A DNA stretch of 33,059 nt from an uncultured Lactobacillus sp. Lineage in GTDB: Bacteria; Bacillota; Bacilli; Lactobacillales; Lactobacillaceae. The stretch spans positions 1-33,059 of the forward strand of contig NZ_CARBVX010000021.1 of NCBI RefSeq assembly GCF_948948975.1, read 5' to 3'. Under the pieces are notes generated by a model. That model was not told where the DNA came from and searched no databases. It worked only from the letters and a program-made list of their open reading frames with translations. Positions 24,008-30,865 of the stretch are shown in pieces (the stretch's first letter is position 1; each line of letters starts with the position of its first letter). Made by a program: the position numbers and the translations under genes.

Positions 24008-24064
24008 GCATTTGTAGATACAAATTTATTAAGATAATGATTAATCACTATAATTTTTCCTCTC

Positions 24065-24104
24065 GCAACCATTAGTTGCATACAATGCAATCAAAAAGTG
24101 GTTG
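24065..24104. repeat. Nested inverted repeats before the XRE-membrane gene
   Basis: TTGCAT/ATGCAA (24076-24081 and 24085-24090, 3-base gap) is nested inside CAACCA/TGGTTG (24066-24071 and 24099-24104). GCAACC also occurs directly at 24065 and 24108. This could be an operator for the XRE protein or a leader hairpin. Confidence 0.45.
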
Positions 24105-24161
24105 TCTGCAACCGTAATTTTTAATAAATTAAAATCAATCAACAACGAAAGGACAATCTAT

Positions 24162-25139
24162 ATGAGATTAGGTCAAAAAATCACGGAATTACGAAAAAAG
24201 AATAATCTTTCTCAAGAAGGCTTAGCTGAAAAAATGAATGTTAGTCGCCAAGCAGTTTCAAAATGGGAAAGTGATCAATCAATTCCAGATATTGAAAAAA
24301 TCGTTAACTTATCAGAATTATTTGGTGTCACCACAGATTATTTACTAAAAAGTGGAGCTCCATCTTTTGAAATTAAAACGGCAGATATTCCAGTAGAAGA
24401 GCAATTACCTATTTTACCTGATGAATTGGTTCAAAAATATTTATCTACTGCTAAGAAGAGCTCAAAATTACGCGCTCTCTCAATAGCTCTTGCTATTTTC
24501 AGTCCAGCATGTATTAGTTTTTGCAGTGCTCTTCCATGGTTCCTAATAGGTGCCAGTGATAAAATGCGGTTAATCATTTCACTTATAGGCTTTGCTGCAA
24601 CCATTGTAGTTCTTGCAATTTCATTTGGTCTTCTAATTTATAGTTTTCTTATTATGCGTGAATTTAAGCATCTAAATAAACAAAACTTTGACATTATGGA
24701 AGAGAAAAAGAGATTAGGGTCTGCTATCCAATCCTTTCATCATACCAATGATAAATATTTAGTTTTATCCTGCATCCTAGCAGTCTTAGGTATTATTGGC
24801 CCAGTAATTAGTGGACTCAGCAACTCTAACGGGACCGTCTCTCTTATTGCCTGGGGAATAACTTTCTCAATTTTCAGTGGTGCCACATATTTCTTTATAT
24901 CTTATGTATCGCAACTCCGCTATCTTTCCCTTTTAGTTAAATATAGAAAGCATCTGCCATCTAACCTACACAAATTATTTGTTTACGGAAGCTGGATTTA
25001 TATTTTCGGTGTTTTAGGTATAGATTACATTGTTAGTAGATTTATTGAACCTACTTTTAGCGCTACGAATGTTTTTTATTTAGGAATTATAGTCTATTGT
25101 CTATTTACATATTTTTTTATTAAGGAAAAAGCAGAATAA
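24162..25139 (+). CDS. XRE-family HTH protein with C-terminal membrane domain
   Basis: The start is ATG 24162, preceded by GAAAGGA; an upstream TTG in frame lies within inverted repeats and is rejected. The 325-residue protein begins with a Cro/CI helix-turn-helix ([35 protein letters not shown], ~3-37, then YLLKSG). A linker (~65-105) is followed by a membrane domain of five or six helices. The membrane domain is related to the stand-alone protein at 29298-30074 (shared VQxxLSxxKxSS...FSP and ...HLVL/YLVL... motifs). Such proteins may be membrane-tethered regulators. The effector and targets are unknown; the neighbours are toxin-antitoxin loci. Confidence 0.85.
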   Translation: MRLGQKITELRKKNNLSQEGLAEKMNVSRQAVSKWESDQSIPDIEKIVNLSELFGVTTDYLLKSGAPSFEIKTADIPVEEQLPILPDELVQKYLSTAKKSSKLRALSIALAIFSPACISFCSALPWFLIGASDKMRLIISLIGFAATIVVLAISFGLLIYSFLIMREFKHLNKQNFDIMEEKKRLGSAIQSFHHTNDKYLVLSCILAVLGIIGPVISGLSNSNGTVSLIAWGITFSIFSGATYFFISYVSQLRYLSLLVKYRKHLPSNLHKLFVYGSWIYIFGVLGIDYIVSRFIEPTFSATNVFYLGIIVYCLFTYFFIKEKAE

Positions 25140-25149
25140 GTTTAATAGT

Positions 25150-25184
25150 AAAAGCCCGCGAAATTAATCGCGAGCTTTTTCACT
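25150..25184 (+). terminator. Terminator of the XRE-membrane gene (copy 2 of the 35-bp sequence)
   Basis: The stem-loop and tail are identical over 35 bases to 23268-23302. Here the loop AATTAA lies 22 to 27 bases past the stop codon of the upstream gene. Confidence 0.9.
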
Positions 25185-25215
25185 AGTCTATATTCTGTTG
25201 CAAAAAAATTTTCGC

Positions 25216-25221
25216 TATAAT
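25216..25221 (+). promoter_or_regulatory. -10 element for the type I toxin mRNA
   Basis: A perfect TATAAT lies before the structured leader; transcription would start near 25228. The -35 (TTGCAA at 25198 is too close) is not convincing. Confidence 0.45.
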
Positions 25222-25278
25222 TATATCCGCAGAAAATTTTATGAGCGGTGGCTGTTTTTCCTCCCGAAGGTGAGGCCT

Positions 25279-25356
25279 ATGGACCGACATCAATTGGAAA
25301 GGGTTCAGCCAGATGAGCGTATACGAGCCCATCTCGTTAATGCTTTTGTTTGGTAG
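25279..25356 (+). CDS. Possible overlapping leader ORF, 25 residues
   Basis: ATG 25279 is preceded by AAGGTGAGG and opens 25 codons (MDRHQLERVQPDERIRAHLV, then NAFVW) that overlap the toxin ORF start (25313) in another frame. It could couple or limit toxin translation. The peptide has no hydrophobic segment and no family I know, so it may be accidental. Confidence 0.3.
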   Translation: MDRHQLERVQPDERIRAHLVNAFVW

Positions 25357-25405
25357 TTTTATGTTAGCTTTGCTAACATATATCGATCATCACAACAGAA
25401 AATAA
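25313..25405 (+). CDS. Putative holin-like toxin of a type I toxin-antitoxin system, 30 residues
   Basis: This ORF is too short for usual gene calling. The product starts MSVYEPISLMLLFGSFMLAL and ends LTYIDHHNRK: a short polar start, one membrane helix (~8-22) and a charged tail. This is the form of the holin-like toxin family (TxpA/BsrG-related, Hol_Tox), whose lactobacillar members start MSV/S..AL.LM..F. GGAAAGGG lies nine bases before the ATG. An antisense RNA gene overlaps the mRNA 3' end, and the start codon can be held in a hairpin (AGATG 25311-25315 with CATCT 25330-25334). It should depolarise the membrane when unrepressed; toxicity is inferred from the family. Confidence 0.75.
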   Translation: MSVYEPISLMLLFGSFMLALLTYIDHHNRK

Positions 25406-25538
25406 AAAACGCCGCTCTACCTATAACTTTGGCGAGTTATAGAGCGTCGTTTTAGTCGTTTTTATAACCTTAGCCACCGCTCTTAAAGCGGGCTGCATGG
25501 GAGATCTTCGGATCTCCTTTTTCTTTACCTAAATTATA
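25400..25538 (-). ncRNA. Antisense antitoxin RNA of the type I system
   Basis: On the minus strand TATAAT (25538-25533) could start a ~120-base RNA near 25527 that runs over the whole 3' untranslated part of the toxin mRNA and ends at the hairpin 25454-25406. That stem (CGACGCTCTATAACT paired with AGTTATAGGTAGAGCGGCG, small bulge) is followed by six T, ending at the toxin stop codon. The 3'-3' overlap is the TxpA/RatA and BsrG/SR4 arrangement. The -35 is weak, and expression is not shown by sequence. Confidence 0.6.
25500..25526 (+). terminator. Terminator of the toxin mRNA
   Basis: A perfect 7-bp stem GGAGATC/GATCTCC with a TTCG tetraloop is followed by five T. Confidence 0.88.
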
Positions 25539-25563
25539 GCATATTTATTAGTAACTTCGACTT

Positions 25564-26073
25564 TTATTTTGCTCTACTTGGAACTGAAATAGTCGCACTA
25601 TCAATTATATGACCTTCCATTTTACGCAAAAAGTCGTTTAACCAATAGCCATCTTTTAGATCAAGTTTTGTATCTAATGCATACACGGTTAAGGTGTAAT
25701 AGTGCGTCTTATCAGGAGGCATTGGACCTGTATAGCCTTTAACTGGGCCAGAATTTTTACCTAAAAACTTGCTAATATTGCTATTATTTCCTTGGACGAA
25801 ATCAAGGCTGGTATTCTTAGAATGACTAATATTAGCTGGAATATCTTGAACCGGAAGATTGGCAGCTAACCAGTGAATCCATGTAAATCCACAAACTGGA
25901 ACTGAATCAAAATCTCTAAAATATACAGCTAAAGTTTTTGCATTATCGGGTGCATCAGTAATAAAAATTGGGAAAGATCTACTAGGCTTTCCTTCAATCT
26001 TTTGATCAGCATTGGCAAACTTACTGTAGCAATCCGGAATAAATCCATTCATAGTTGGAATTTCTATTTTCAT
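25564..26073 (-). CDS. YbhB/YbcL family (PEBP/Raf kinase inhibitor-like) protein
   Basis: The 169-residue protein (from ATG 26073; a GTG four codons upstream is less likely) has the phosphatidylethanolamine-binding protein fold. Visible motifs are AVYFRDFDSVPVCGFTWIHW (~60-79) for the ligand pocket, with Asp and His in place of the DPDAP/H pattern, and GPMPPDKTHYYTLTVYALD (~126-144), the GxRPP-like second motif. No signal peptide, so cytoplasmic. The bacterial family has no settled function; ligands are thought to be small anions or phospho groups. It is a single gene whose stop lies 25 bases from the antisense RNA promoter. Confidence 0.9.
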   Translation of the reverse strand: MKIEIPTMNGFIPDCYSKFANADQKIEGKPSRSFPIFITDAPDNAKTLAVYFRDFDSVPVCGFTWIHWLAANLPVQDIPANISHSKNTSLDFVQGNNSNISKFLGKNSGPVKGYTGPMPPDKTHYYTLTVYALDTKLDLKDGYWLNDFLRKMEGHIIDSATISVPSRAK

Positions 26074-26235
26074 TGACGTATCCACTAAAACTGAGTTTTT
26101 TAATTACTATTCTTCTTATACTACTTCATATTTAAGTACAATTATTTCTCAATTGCCAATAAAACCACTTAATTCAATACTTTAGCCAGTTATCGTGGAG
26201 TTCAGCCTAATATACTATAAATTATTTTATCGTCT

Positions 26236-26868
26236 CTATTTTTTATTTATATTCATATAAGCTATCGGGGATTCACGCAAAAATGTAAGTATACTCTGAC
26301 GAACATCATATGGAGCTAACCTATCACTGTATTCAAGCAAAACTCTTACCATACCAATGATGCTGTGTACAAATACCTGCACACTAATCATCATTCTCAT
26401 TTGTTCTTTTTCATTCATCTTTAACTTATCGATATTTTTAATCTGGCTCATACGTTTCATAATTTCCTCACAACCAGTGTGGAAAATCATATTGTAGAAA
26501 CGCGTATCCCCATTATCAGATAACAAGAGTTGAATCTCTTTTTTATGCGCATAACAGAACTCGATGGTATTTTTTGTTGCATTTAAAATAGTTTCTAACT
26601 GATCTTCAAAAGGCACATCTAAATCAAGATCTCCTAATGAATCACGATCTTTTTCAACATTTTTTAGATACTCTGTAATAAAGCCATCTTCTGTATCTCT
26701 TAGCAAATCATTGACATCTGAATAATATTGATAAAACGTTCTAGTACTTACGCCAGCCTTATCAATAATATCTTTTACTTTTAGCTTATGGAAACTCTTA
26801 TCTTCTAAGCAGCTGAAAAGAGCAGCAATCAAATTATTTTTTGTATTCTGTACCCTAATATCACTCAA
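26236..26868 (-). CDS. TetR/AcrR-family transcriptional regulator
   Basis: The 210-residue protein has a TetR DNA-binding domain: TKNNLIAALFSCLEDKSFHKLKVKDIIDKAGVSTRTFYQYYSDVNDLL (~9-56), and a C-terminal all-helical domain with FCYAHKKEIQLLLSDNGDTRF, typical of the DhaS-like TetR_C group. It is divergent from the unknown gene at 27074. Between them are a 13-bp palindrome and a 15-bp-arm inverted repeat that overlaps its -10, so autoregulation is likely. Inducer and targets unknown. Confidence 0.9.
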   Translation of the reverse strand: MSDIRVQNTKNNLIAALFSCLEDKSFHKLKVKDIIDKAGVSTRTFYQYYSDVNDLLRDTEDGFITEYLKNVEKDRDSLGDLDLDVPFEDQLETILNATKNTIEFCYAHKKEIQLLLSDNGDTRFYNMIFHTGCEEIMKRMSQIKNIDKLKMNEKEQMRMMISVQVFVHSIIGMVRVLLEYSDRLAPYDVRQSILTFLRESPIAYMNINKK

Positions 26869-26898
26869 ACTTGTTCCTCACTTCTTTTCCGTAAATAT

Positions 26899-26975
26899 TT
26901 ACAGTCTGTAACTTTCTTTTACTTAATTATTAAAAATATTATATCAAAAGTAAAATATTTTTTTACTTTCGATAT
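26899..26975. promoter_or_regulatory. Palindromes between the TetR gene and the unknown gene
   Basis: TTACAGTCTGTAA (26899-26911) is a perfect 13-bp palindrome in the TetR leader. ATATCAAAAGTAAAA (26941-26955) is complementary, with one mismatch, to TTTTACTTTCGATAT (26961-26975), leaving a 5-base gap. The minus-strand TATAAT at 26943-26938 abuts it. Both are likely TetR-family operators. Confidence 0.5.
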
Positions 26976-27073
26976 AAAAAGTTTTTCTTTTTCAACTTAG
27001 TTAATATTCATTGTTTTTACTTTTTTAAATTTATATACTTTAGGTGCAATAGTAAGAATAGGAATTGATAGCG

Positions 27074-27466
27074 ATGATTAACTTATATAGCAGTGATTAT
27101 GTCATTAACAAAAAAGATCAAAAACTACTTAAACAATTTGAAAAACAAGTTCTAAATTCTCAAATCTTATATCCTTTTCAGCCGATTAGACATATCAACT
27201 GCGAATTTTTCCACTTTATTAAAGGCTCAGGAAAAGACTTGTTACTTGATTTTGTAATGCAGCCTAAAAAACGTAATGTAATCTTTTCTGACCTACTATT
27301 TATTAGTTATAAATACTTAACTAAAGTTAGATACGACATTGACGACTATTTTCTTAGAAAAAATTGGGTTAATCTGATTAATGTTTCATACACCAATGAT
27401 ATTATTACCGATGTTTCATCTTTCCTAACTAAGATCGATGAAGCAAATAATCTTGAGTTTAATTAA
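27074..27466 (+). CDS. Hypothetical protein, 130 residues
   Basis: I do not recognise it. With the start at ATG 27074 (GGA ten bases upstream; a TTG three codons earlier is less likely), the protein is soluble with no signal peptide. It has a basic helical N-terminus (INKKDQKLLKQFEKQVLNSQ), an aromatic middle (YPFQPIRHINCEFFHFIKGSGKDLLLDFVM) and a hydrophobic region near DLLFISYKYLTKVRYDIDDY. It is divergent from the TetR regulator and may be its target. It converges on guaA with a shared terminator. Function unknown. Confidence 0.62.
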   Translation: MINLYSSDYVINKKDQKLLKQFEKQVLNSQILYPFQPIRHINCEFFHFIKGSGKDLLLDFVMQPKKRNVIFSDLLFISYKYLTKVRYDIDDYFLRKNWVNLINVSYTNDIITDVSSFLTKIDEANNLEFN

Positions 27467-27475
27467 ATACTATAA

Positions 27476-27521
27476 AAGCCTATTAAATCATGGTTCATCA
27501 ATACCAAGATTTAATAGGCTT
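27476..27521. terminator. Bidirectional terminator between the unknown gene and guaA
   Basis: A perfect 14-bp inverted repeat, AAGCCTATTAAATC (27476-27489) with GATTTAATAGGCTT (27508-27521), lies between the converging stops. It is flanked by A and T runs. Confidence 0.87.
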
Positions 27522-27556
27522 CTTTAATTTCTATTATTTTTTCAGAGATGAGTCTC

Positions 27557-29110
27557 TTATTCCCATTCAATAGTGGAAGGTGGCTTACTGGTAATATCGT
27601 AAACTACGCGGTTAATGTGGTCACATTCATCTACGATTCTAGTAGAAATCTTACTCAAAACATCCCATGGAATTTGAGCAAAGTCAGCAGTCATACCATC
27701 AATTGAAGTTACGGCACGAATACCGATAGTGTAGTCATAAGTACGACCATCACCCATAACACCAACTGAACGAATACCTGGCAAAACTGTGAAGTATTGC
27801 CAAATATCTTCTTGAAGGCCAGCATTCTTAATTTCTTCACGTAAAATTGCGTCTGATTCACGCACAATCTTAAGTTTGTCTTCAGTAACTTCACCGATAA
27901 CACGGATACCAAGACCTGGGCCTGGGAATGGCTGACGCCATACTAAGTCATGAGGAATACCAAGCTTTTCACCAAGTTCACGAACTTCATCCTTGAATAG
28001 CTTACGAAGTGGTTCAATCAATTCAAAGTGCATGTCTTCAGGAAGACCACCGACATTGTGGTGTGACTTAATAGTTTGAGCGGTATTAGTTCCAGACTCA
28101 ATAACGTCAGTATATAGAGTACCTTGGGCCAAGAAGTCAACATCTTTTAACTTTTTAGCTTCTTCGTTGAAGACTTCAATGAATTCCTTACCGATGATCT
28201 TACGCTTTTGTTCAGGATCAGTTACGCCTTTGAGCTTGTTCAAGAAACGCTCTTGTGCATTAACGCGAATAATATTAACGCCAAGATCCTTGTTCAAAGC
28301 TTGCATTACTTGATCCCCTTCGTCTTTACGAAGCATTCCGTGATCAACAAAAATTGCAGTTAATTGATCACCAATTGCCTTGTGAAGAAGAGTAGCAGTA
28401 ACACTAGAATCAACTCCACCAGAAAGACCTAAGATAACCTTCTTATCGCCAACTTTTTTACGGATTTCATCAACTTGCATTTCAATAAAATCATCCATGG
28501 TCCAGTTGGCTTCAGCACCACAAACCTTAAAGGCAAAGTTCTTCAAAATATCTAAACCATATTCGGAATTACGAACTTCAGCATGGAATTGAATTCCATA
28601 GAACCTCTTCTCATTGTTAGCAATTGCAGAAATTGGGCAGTTCTTACTCTTAGCAGTTACAGTAAAGCCTTCTGGAGCCTTAGTTACTAAGTCACCGTGA
28701 CTCATCCAAACGTATTGTTCTCTTGGCAAGCCCTCAAATAAAACTGCATTAGGATCAGTTACCTCAATATCAGCACGGCCATATTCGGAATTATCAGCCT
28801 TTTCAACCTTACCGCCTAAATCGTAACTCATGAGTTGCATCCCATAACAAATTCCCAAAATTGGAATACCAAGCTTGAAAATTTCAGGATCAACTTTTAA
28901 AGCATCCTTATCGTAAACACTATTTGGACCACCAGAAAAGATAATTCCCTTAGGAGCCATTTCCTTGATCTTTTCAATACTTAAGTCATGTGGTAAAAGT
29001 TCTGAATAAATACCAAAATCACGAATTCGACGAGTAATCAATTGGTTATATTGACTACCAAAATCAAGCACAATAATCTTGTCAAAATCATTTAGATTAG
29101 TCTTAGCCAC
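27557..29110 (-). CDS. guaA: GMP synthase (glutamine-hydrolysing)
   Basis: The complete 517-residue enzyme converts XMP, ATP and glutamine to GMP in the cytoplasm. The N-terminal class I glutaminase has [14 protein letters not shown], nucleophile Cys88 in GICYGMQ, and His in IQFHAEV (~175). The synthetase domain carries the PP-loop [10 protein letters not shown] (~228-237) and [11 protein letters not shown], then the dimerisation domain ending in PPSTIEWE. The start is GTG with AGAAGGAG upstream. A promoter with TTGACC (29182-29177) and TAAAGT (29159-29154) lies before it. xpt-pbuX with a guanine riboswitch lie nearby, so this is a guanine supply region. Confidence 0.97.
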   Translation of the reverse strand: MAKTNLNDFDKIIVLDFGSQYNQLITRRIRDFGIYSELLPHDLSIEKIKEMAPKGIIFSGGPNSVYDKDALKVDPEIFKLGIPILGICYGMQLMSYDLGGKVEKADNSEYGRADIEVTDPNAVLFEGLPREQYVWMSHGDLVTKAPEGFTVTAKSKNCPISAIANNEKRFYGIQFHAEVRNSEYGLDILKNFAFKVCGAEANWTMDDFIEMQVDEIRKKVGDKKVILGLSGGVDSSVTATLLHKAIGDQLTAIFVDHGMLRKDEGDQVMQALNKDLGVNIIRVNAQERFLNKLKGVTDPEQKRKIIGKEFIEVFNEEAKKLKDVDFLAQGTLYTDVIESGTNTAQTIKSHHNVGGLPEDMHFELIEPLRKLFKDEVRELGEKLGIPHDLVWRQPFPGPGLGIRVIGEVTEDKLKIVRESDAILREEIKNAGLQEDIWQYFTVLPGIRSVGVMGDGRTYDYTIGIRAVTSIDGMTADFAQIPWDVLSKISTRIVDECDHINRVVYDITSKPPSTIEWE

Positions 29111-29153
29111 AATTTTCTCCTTCTAAAAAATAATTTATCCCTATTTACTAGAA

Positions 29154-29182
29154 ACTTTACTAAGAAAAATTCAATTGGTCAA
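29154..29182 (-). promoter_or_regulatory. guaA promoter candidate
   Basis: On the minus strand TTGACC (29182-29177) and TAAAGT (29159-29154) are 17 bases apart. This leaves a leader of about 40 bases; no guanine riboswitch is seen in it. Confidence 0.5.
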
Positions 29183-29297
29183 TCATTAATTTATTTTTTA
29201 ACTTCACAAGCAGCAAAATAGCACTTTGATAATTTGTTATATAAAATTGAAGTAAAACTATATTATTCAGCTTTTATATACAAAAGACGTGATACTT

Positions 29298-30074
29298 ATG
29301 TCTCAAAAAAAATACTTATCTCAATCTTCGGTTCAAGATTTCTTATCCGCTAGAAAACGCAGTTCTACATTGATTGCTATTGGCGTCATGCTATGTATTT
29401 TCTCGCCAATTACTTTATTAATCTTAATCAGCCTAACAAGATTAGATGTCTTAACTTCATCGATTAATTTTGCGACAGGAATTGGCGTAATTATTTTAAT
29501 ACTTCTAGTTACAGCAGCTGTGGCTCTCTTGATTGCAGGAAATCACTGGCTAAAAGTTCACGAAAATTTCGAGTATGAAGAATGTAATCTTTCTGAAGAA
29601 ACAAAAGAGCAAGTTCTTAAGTCAAGTAAAGAATATGAAGATCAGCACCTAGTTCTAAAAATTATTGGCATTACTTTCTGTATTTTATCTGTCATTCCAC
29701 TTATGACGGGATCTTTATTTATTGGTTCTCTTTCAAATAGCCGAATTGATGACCTAATGACTGGTCTTTCAACTGCTACGATTTTTCTTGTAGGAATTGG
29801 TGTCTTTTTCTTAGTCAAAACCAATATTGTTCGTGATAGTTTTAATATTATTTTGCAAATGGAAGACTATACTCCTGAGAAAAAGGCTAGCAAAAAAATA
29901 ATTGAAAAATATGCCACTATTTATTGGATGACTATTTCTTTTATCTATCTTGCTTATAGTTTCATTAGCAAAAGTTGGAGTCAAAGCTGGATTATTTGGC
30001 CACTTGCTGGAATTACATATGGAATTCTTGAGGCAATCATTTCTTTAAAAAAGAAAAAATCAATTTCAGAATAA
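29298..30074 (+). CDS. Membrane protein related to the XRE protein's membrane domain
   Basis: The start is ATG 29298 (a GTG three codons upstream is less likely; no strong ribosome binding site). The 258-residue protein has five or six helices in pairs: LIAIGVMLCIFSPITLLILIS (~27-47), INFATGIGVIILILLVTAAV, LVLKIIGITFCILSVIPLMT, ATIFLVGIGVFFLV and a final pair near IYWMTISFIYLAY. It has no helix-turn-helix but aligns with the membrane part of the protein at 24162-25139 over at least VQDFLSARKRSS...CIFSP and EDQHLVLKIIG. Divergent from guaA. Function unknown. Confidence 0.7.
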   Translation: MSQKKYLSQSSVQDFLSARKRSSTLIAIGVMLCIFSPITLLILISLTRLDVLTSSINFATGIGVIILILLVTAAVALLIAGNHWLKVHENFEYEECNLSEETKEQVLKSSKEYEDQHLVLKIIGITFCILSVIPLMTGSLFIGSLSNSRIDDLMTGLSTATIFLVGIGVFFLVKTNIVRDSFNIILQMEDYTPEKKASKKIIEKYATIYWMTISFIYLAYSFISKSWSQSWIIWPLAGITYGILEAIISLKKKKSISE

Positions 30075-30092
30075 TACATCAAAAAAGAGGAC

Positions 30093-30121
30093 TTGTGTTC
30101 GGAAAATGATTCTGCTACACT
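30093..30121 (+). promoter_or_regulatory. xpt-pbuX promoter candidate
   Basis: TTGTGT (30093-30098) and TACACT (30116-30121) are 17 bases apart, just upstream of the purine aptamer. Both elements are imperfect. Confidence 0.45.
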
Positions 30122-30137
30122 CTAGATATCAAAATAT

Positions 30138-30199
30138 CTATATATCGTCGTAATAAGGTCGACAGTTTCTACCCGGAACCAATTAATTCTGGACTATAG
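30138..30199 (+). ncRNA. Purine riboswitch aptamer, guanine type
   Basis: P1 is CTATA (30138-30142) with TATAG (30195-30199). P2 is GTCG...CGAC with loop AATAAGG, the core J2/3 is AGTTTCTACC, and P3 is CCGGAA/TTCTGG. The J3/1 base that reads the ligand (position 74) is C at 30194 (GGACTATAG), so it should bind guanine or hypoxanthine, not adenine. It is placed before xpt-pbuX, as in Bacillus subtilis. Confidence 0.95.
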
Positions 30200-30226
30200 G
30201 TAATCGATGTCATAAGTAGCACTACA

Positions 30227-30271
30227 AAGGACTTCTTTTACCCTAATTTACGGGTAGAAGAAGTCTTTTTT
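30227..30271 (+). terminator. Riboswitch expression platform terminator
   Basis: AAGGACTTCTTTTACCC (30227-30243) pairs with GGGTAGAAGAAGTCTT (from 30252) and ends in six T. With guanine bound, P1 would be held and this terminator would form, turning xpt-pbuX off; without ligand, upstream bases including CTACAAAGGAC could form an antiterminator. Confidence 0.9.
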
Positions 30272-30285
30272 GTAGGAGGATAAAA

Positions 30286-30864
30286 TTGAAATTACTTGAG
30301 GAACGGATTCGTAAAGATGGAGAAGTATTAGATGGCAATGTTTTAAAAATTAACTCTTTTCTAAATCATCAAGTCGATCCGCAACTTATGATGGAAGTCG
30401 GTAAGGAATTTAAGCGTTTATTCGAAAATGAAAAAATTACTAAGGTTCTTACTTGTGAAGCCTCAGGAATTGCTCCTGGTATTATGGCTGCATATCAATT
30501 AGGAGTGCCAATGGTTTTTGCGAGAAAGAAAAAACCTTCAACTCTTAATGATGCTGTTTATTGGGCAGACGTATTTTCTTACACTAAAAAAGTTAATAAT
30601 AAAATTTGTGTTGAAGAGAAATTCTTGAGTAGTGATGATCACTTATTAATTATTGATGACTTCTTAGCACATGGAGAAGCTGTTAAAGGAATGCTTAATA
30701 TTGCAAATCAAGCAAATGCAACTGTAGCTGGTGTTGGCGTAGTCGTAGCTAAAGAATTCCAAGGTGGCAGCGAATGGGTTAAAGATCATGGCTACCGTCT
30801 TGAAGCCTTAGCCAGAATTGCTGATTTTAAAAACAATCAAGTACATTTTGTAGGAGAAAAATAA
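30286..30864 (+). CDS. xpt: Xanthine phosphoribosyltransferase
   Basis: The 192-residue enzyme converts xanthine and PRPP to XMP, which GuaA then aminates to GMP. The start is TTG with AGGAGGA six bases before; the N-terminus MKLLEERIRKDGEVL is typical of Xpt. The PRPP-binding loop is HLLIIDDFLAHGEAV (~123-137). GIAPGIMAAYQLGVPMVFARK is another family part. It is the first gene of xpt-pbuX, controlled by the guanine riboswitch; pbuX starts two bases after its stop. Confidence 0.95.
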   Translation: MKLLEERIRKDGEVLDGNVLKINSFLNHQVDPQLMMEVGKEFKRLFENEKITKVLTCEASGIAPGIMAAYQLGVPMVFARKKKPSTLNDAVYWADVFSYTKKVNNKICVEEKFLSSDDHLLIIDDFLAHGEAVKGMLNIANQANATVAGVGVVVAKEFQGGSEWVKDHGYRLEALARIADFKNNQVHFVGEK

Positions 30865-30865
30865 A

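Larger units (their letters stand above)
25228..25526 (+). ncRNA. Toxin mRNA with long leader and 3' tail (type I TA)
   Basis: The inferred ~300-base transcript runs from the TATAAT at 25216 to the terminator at 25500-25526. The 5' segment GAGCGGTGGCT (25243-25253) is the exact complement of AGCCACCGCTC (25472-25482), so the two ends can fold together. GGCTG (25250-25254) can alternatively pair with CAGCC (25306-25310) just after the toxin ribosome binding site. This end-to-end folding and the antisense overlap are features of type I toxin mRNAs. Confidence 0.55.

Noticed and set aside
24102..24161. TTG start 20 codons upstream of the XRE gene
   Set aside because: It lies within the inverted repeats, has no ribosome binding site and would add residues before the canonical HTH start.
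25190..25530. Reading the structured stretch as RNase P RNA, tmRNA, 6S or SRP RNA
   Set aside because: None of their conserved cores is present, and a toxin ORF plus opposing terminators explain it better.
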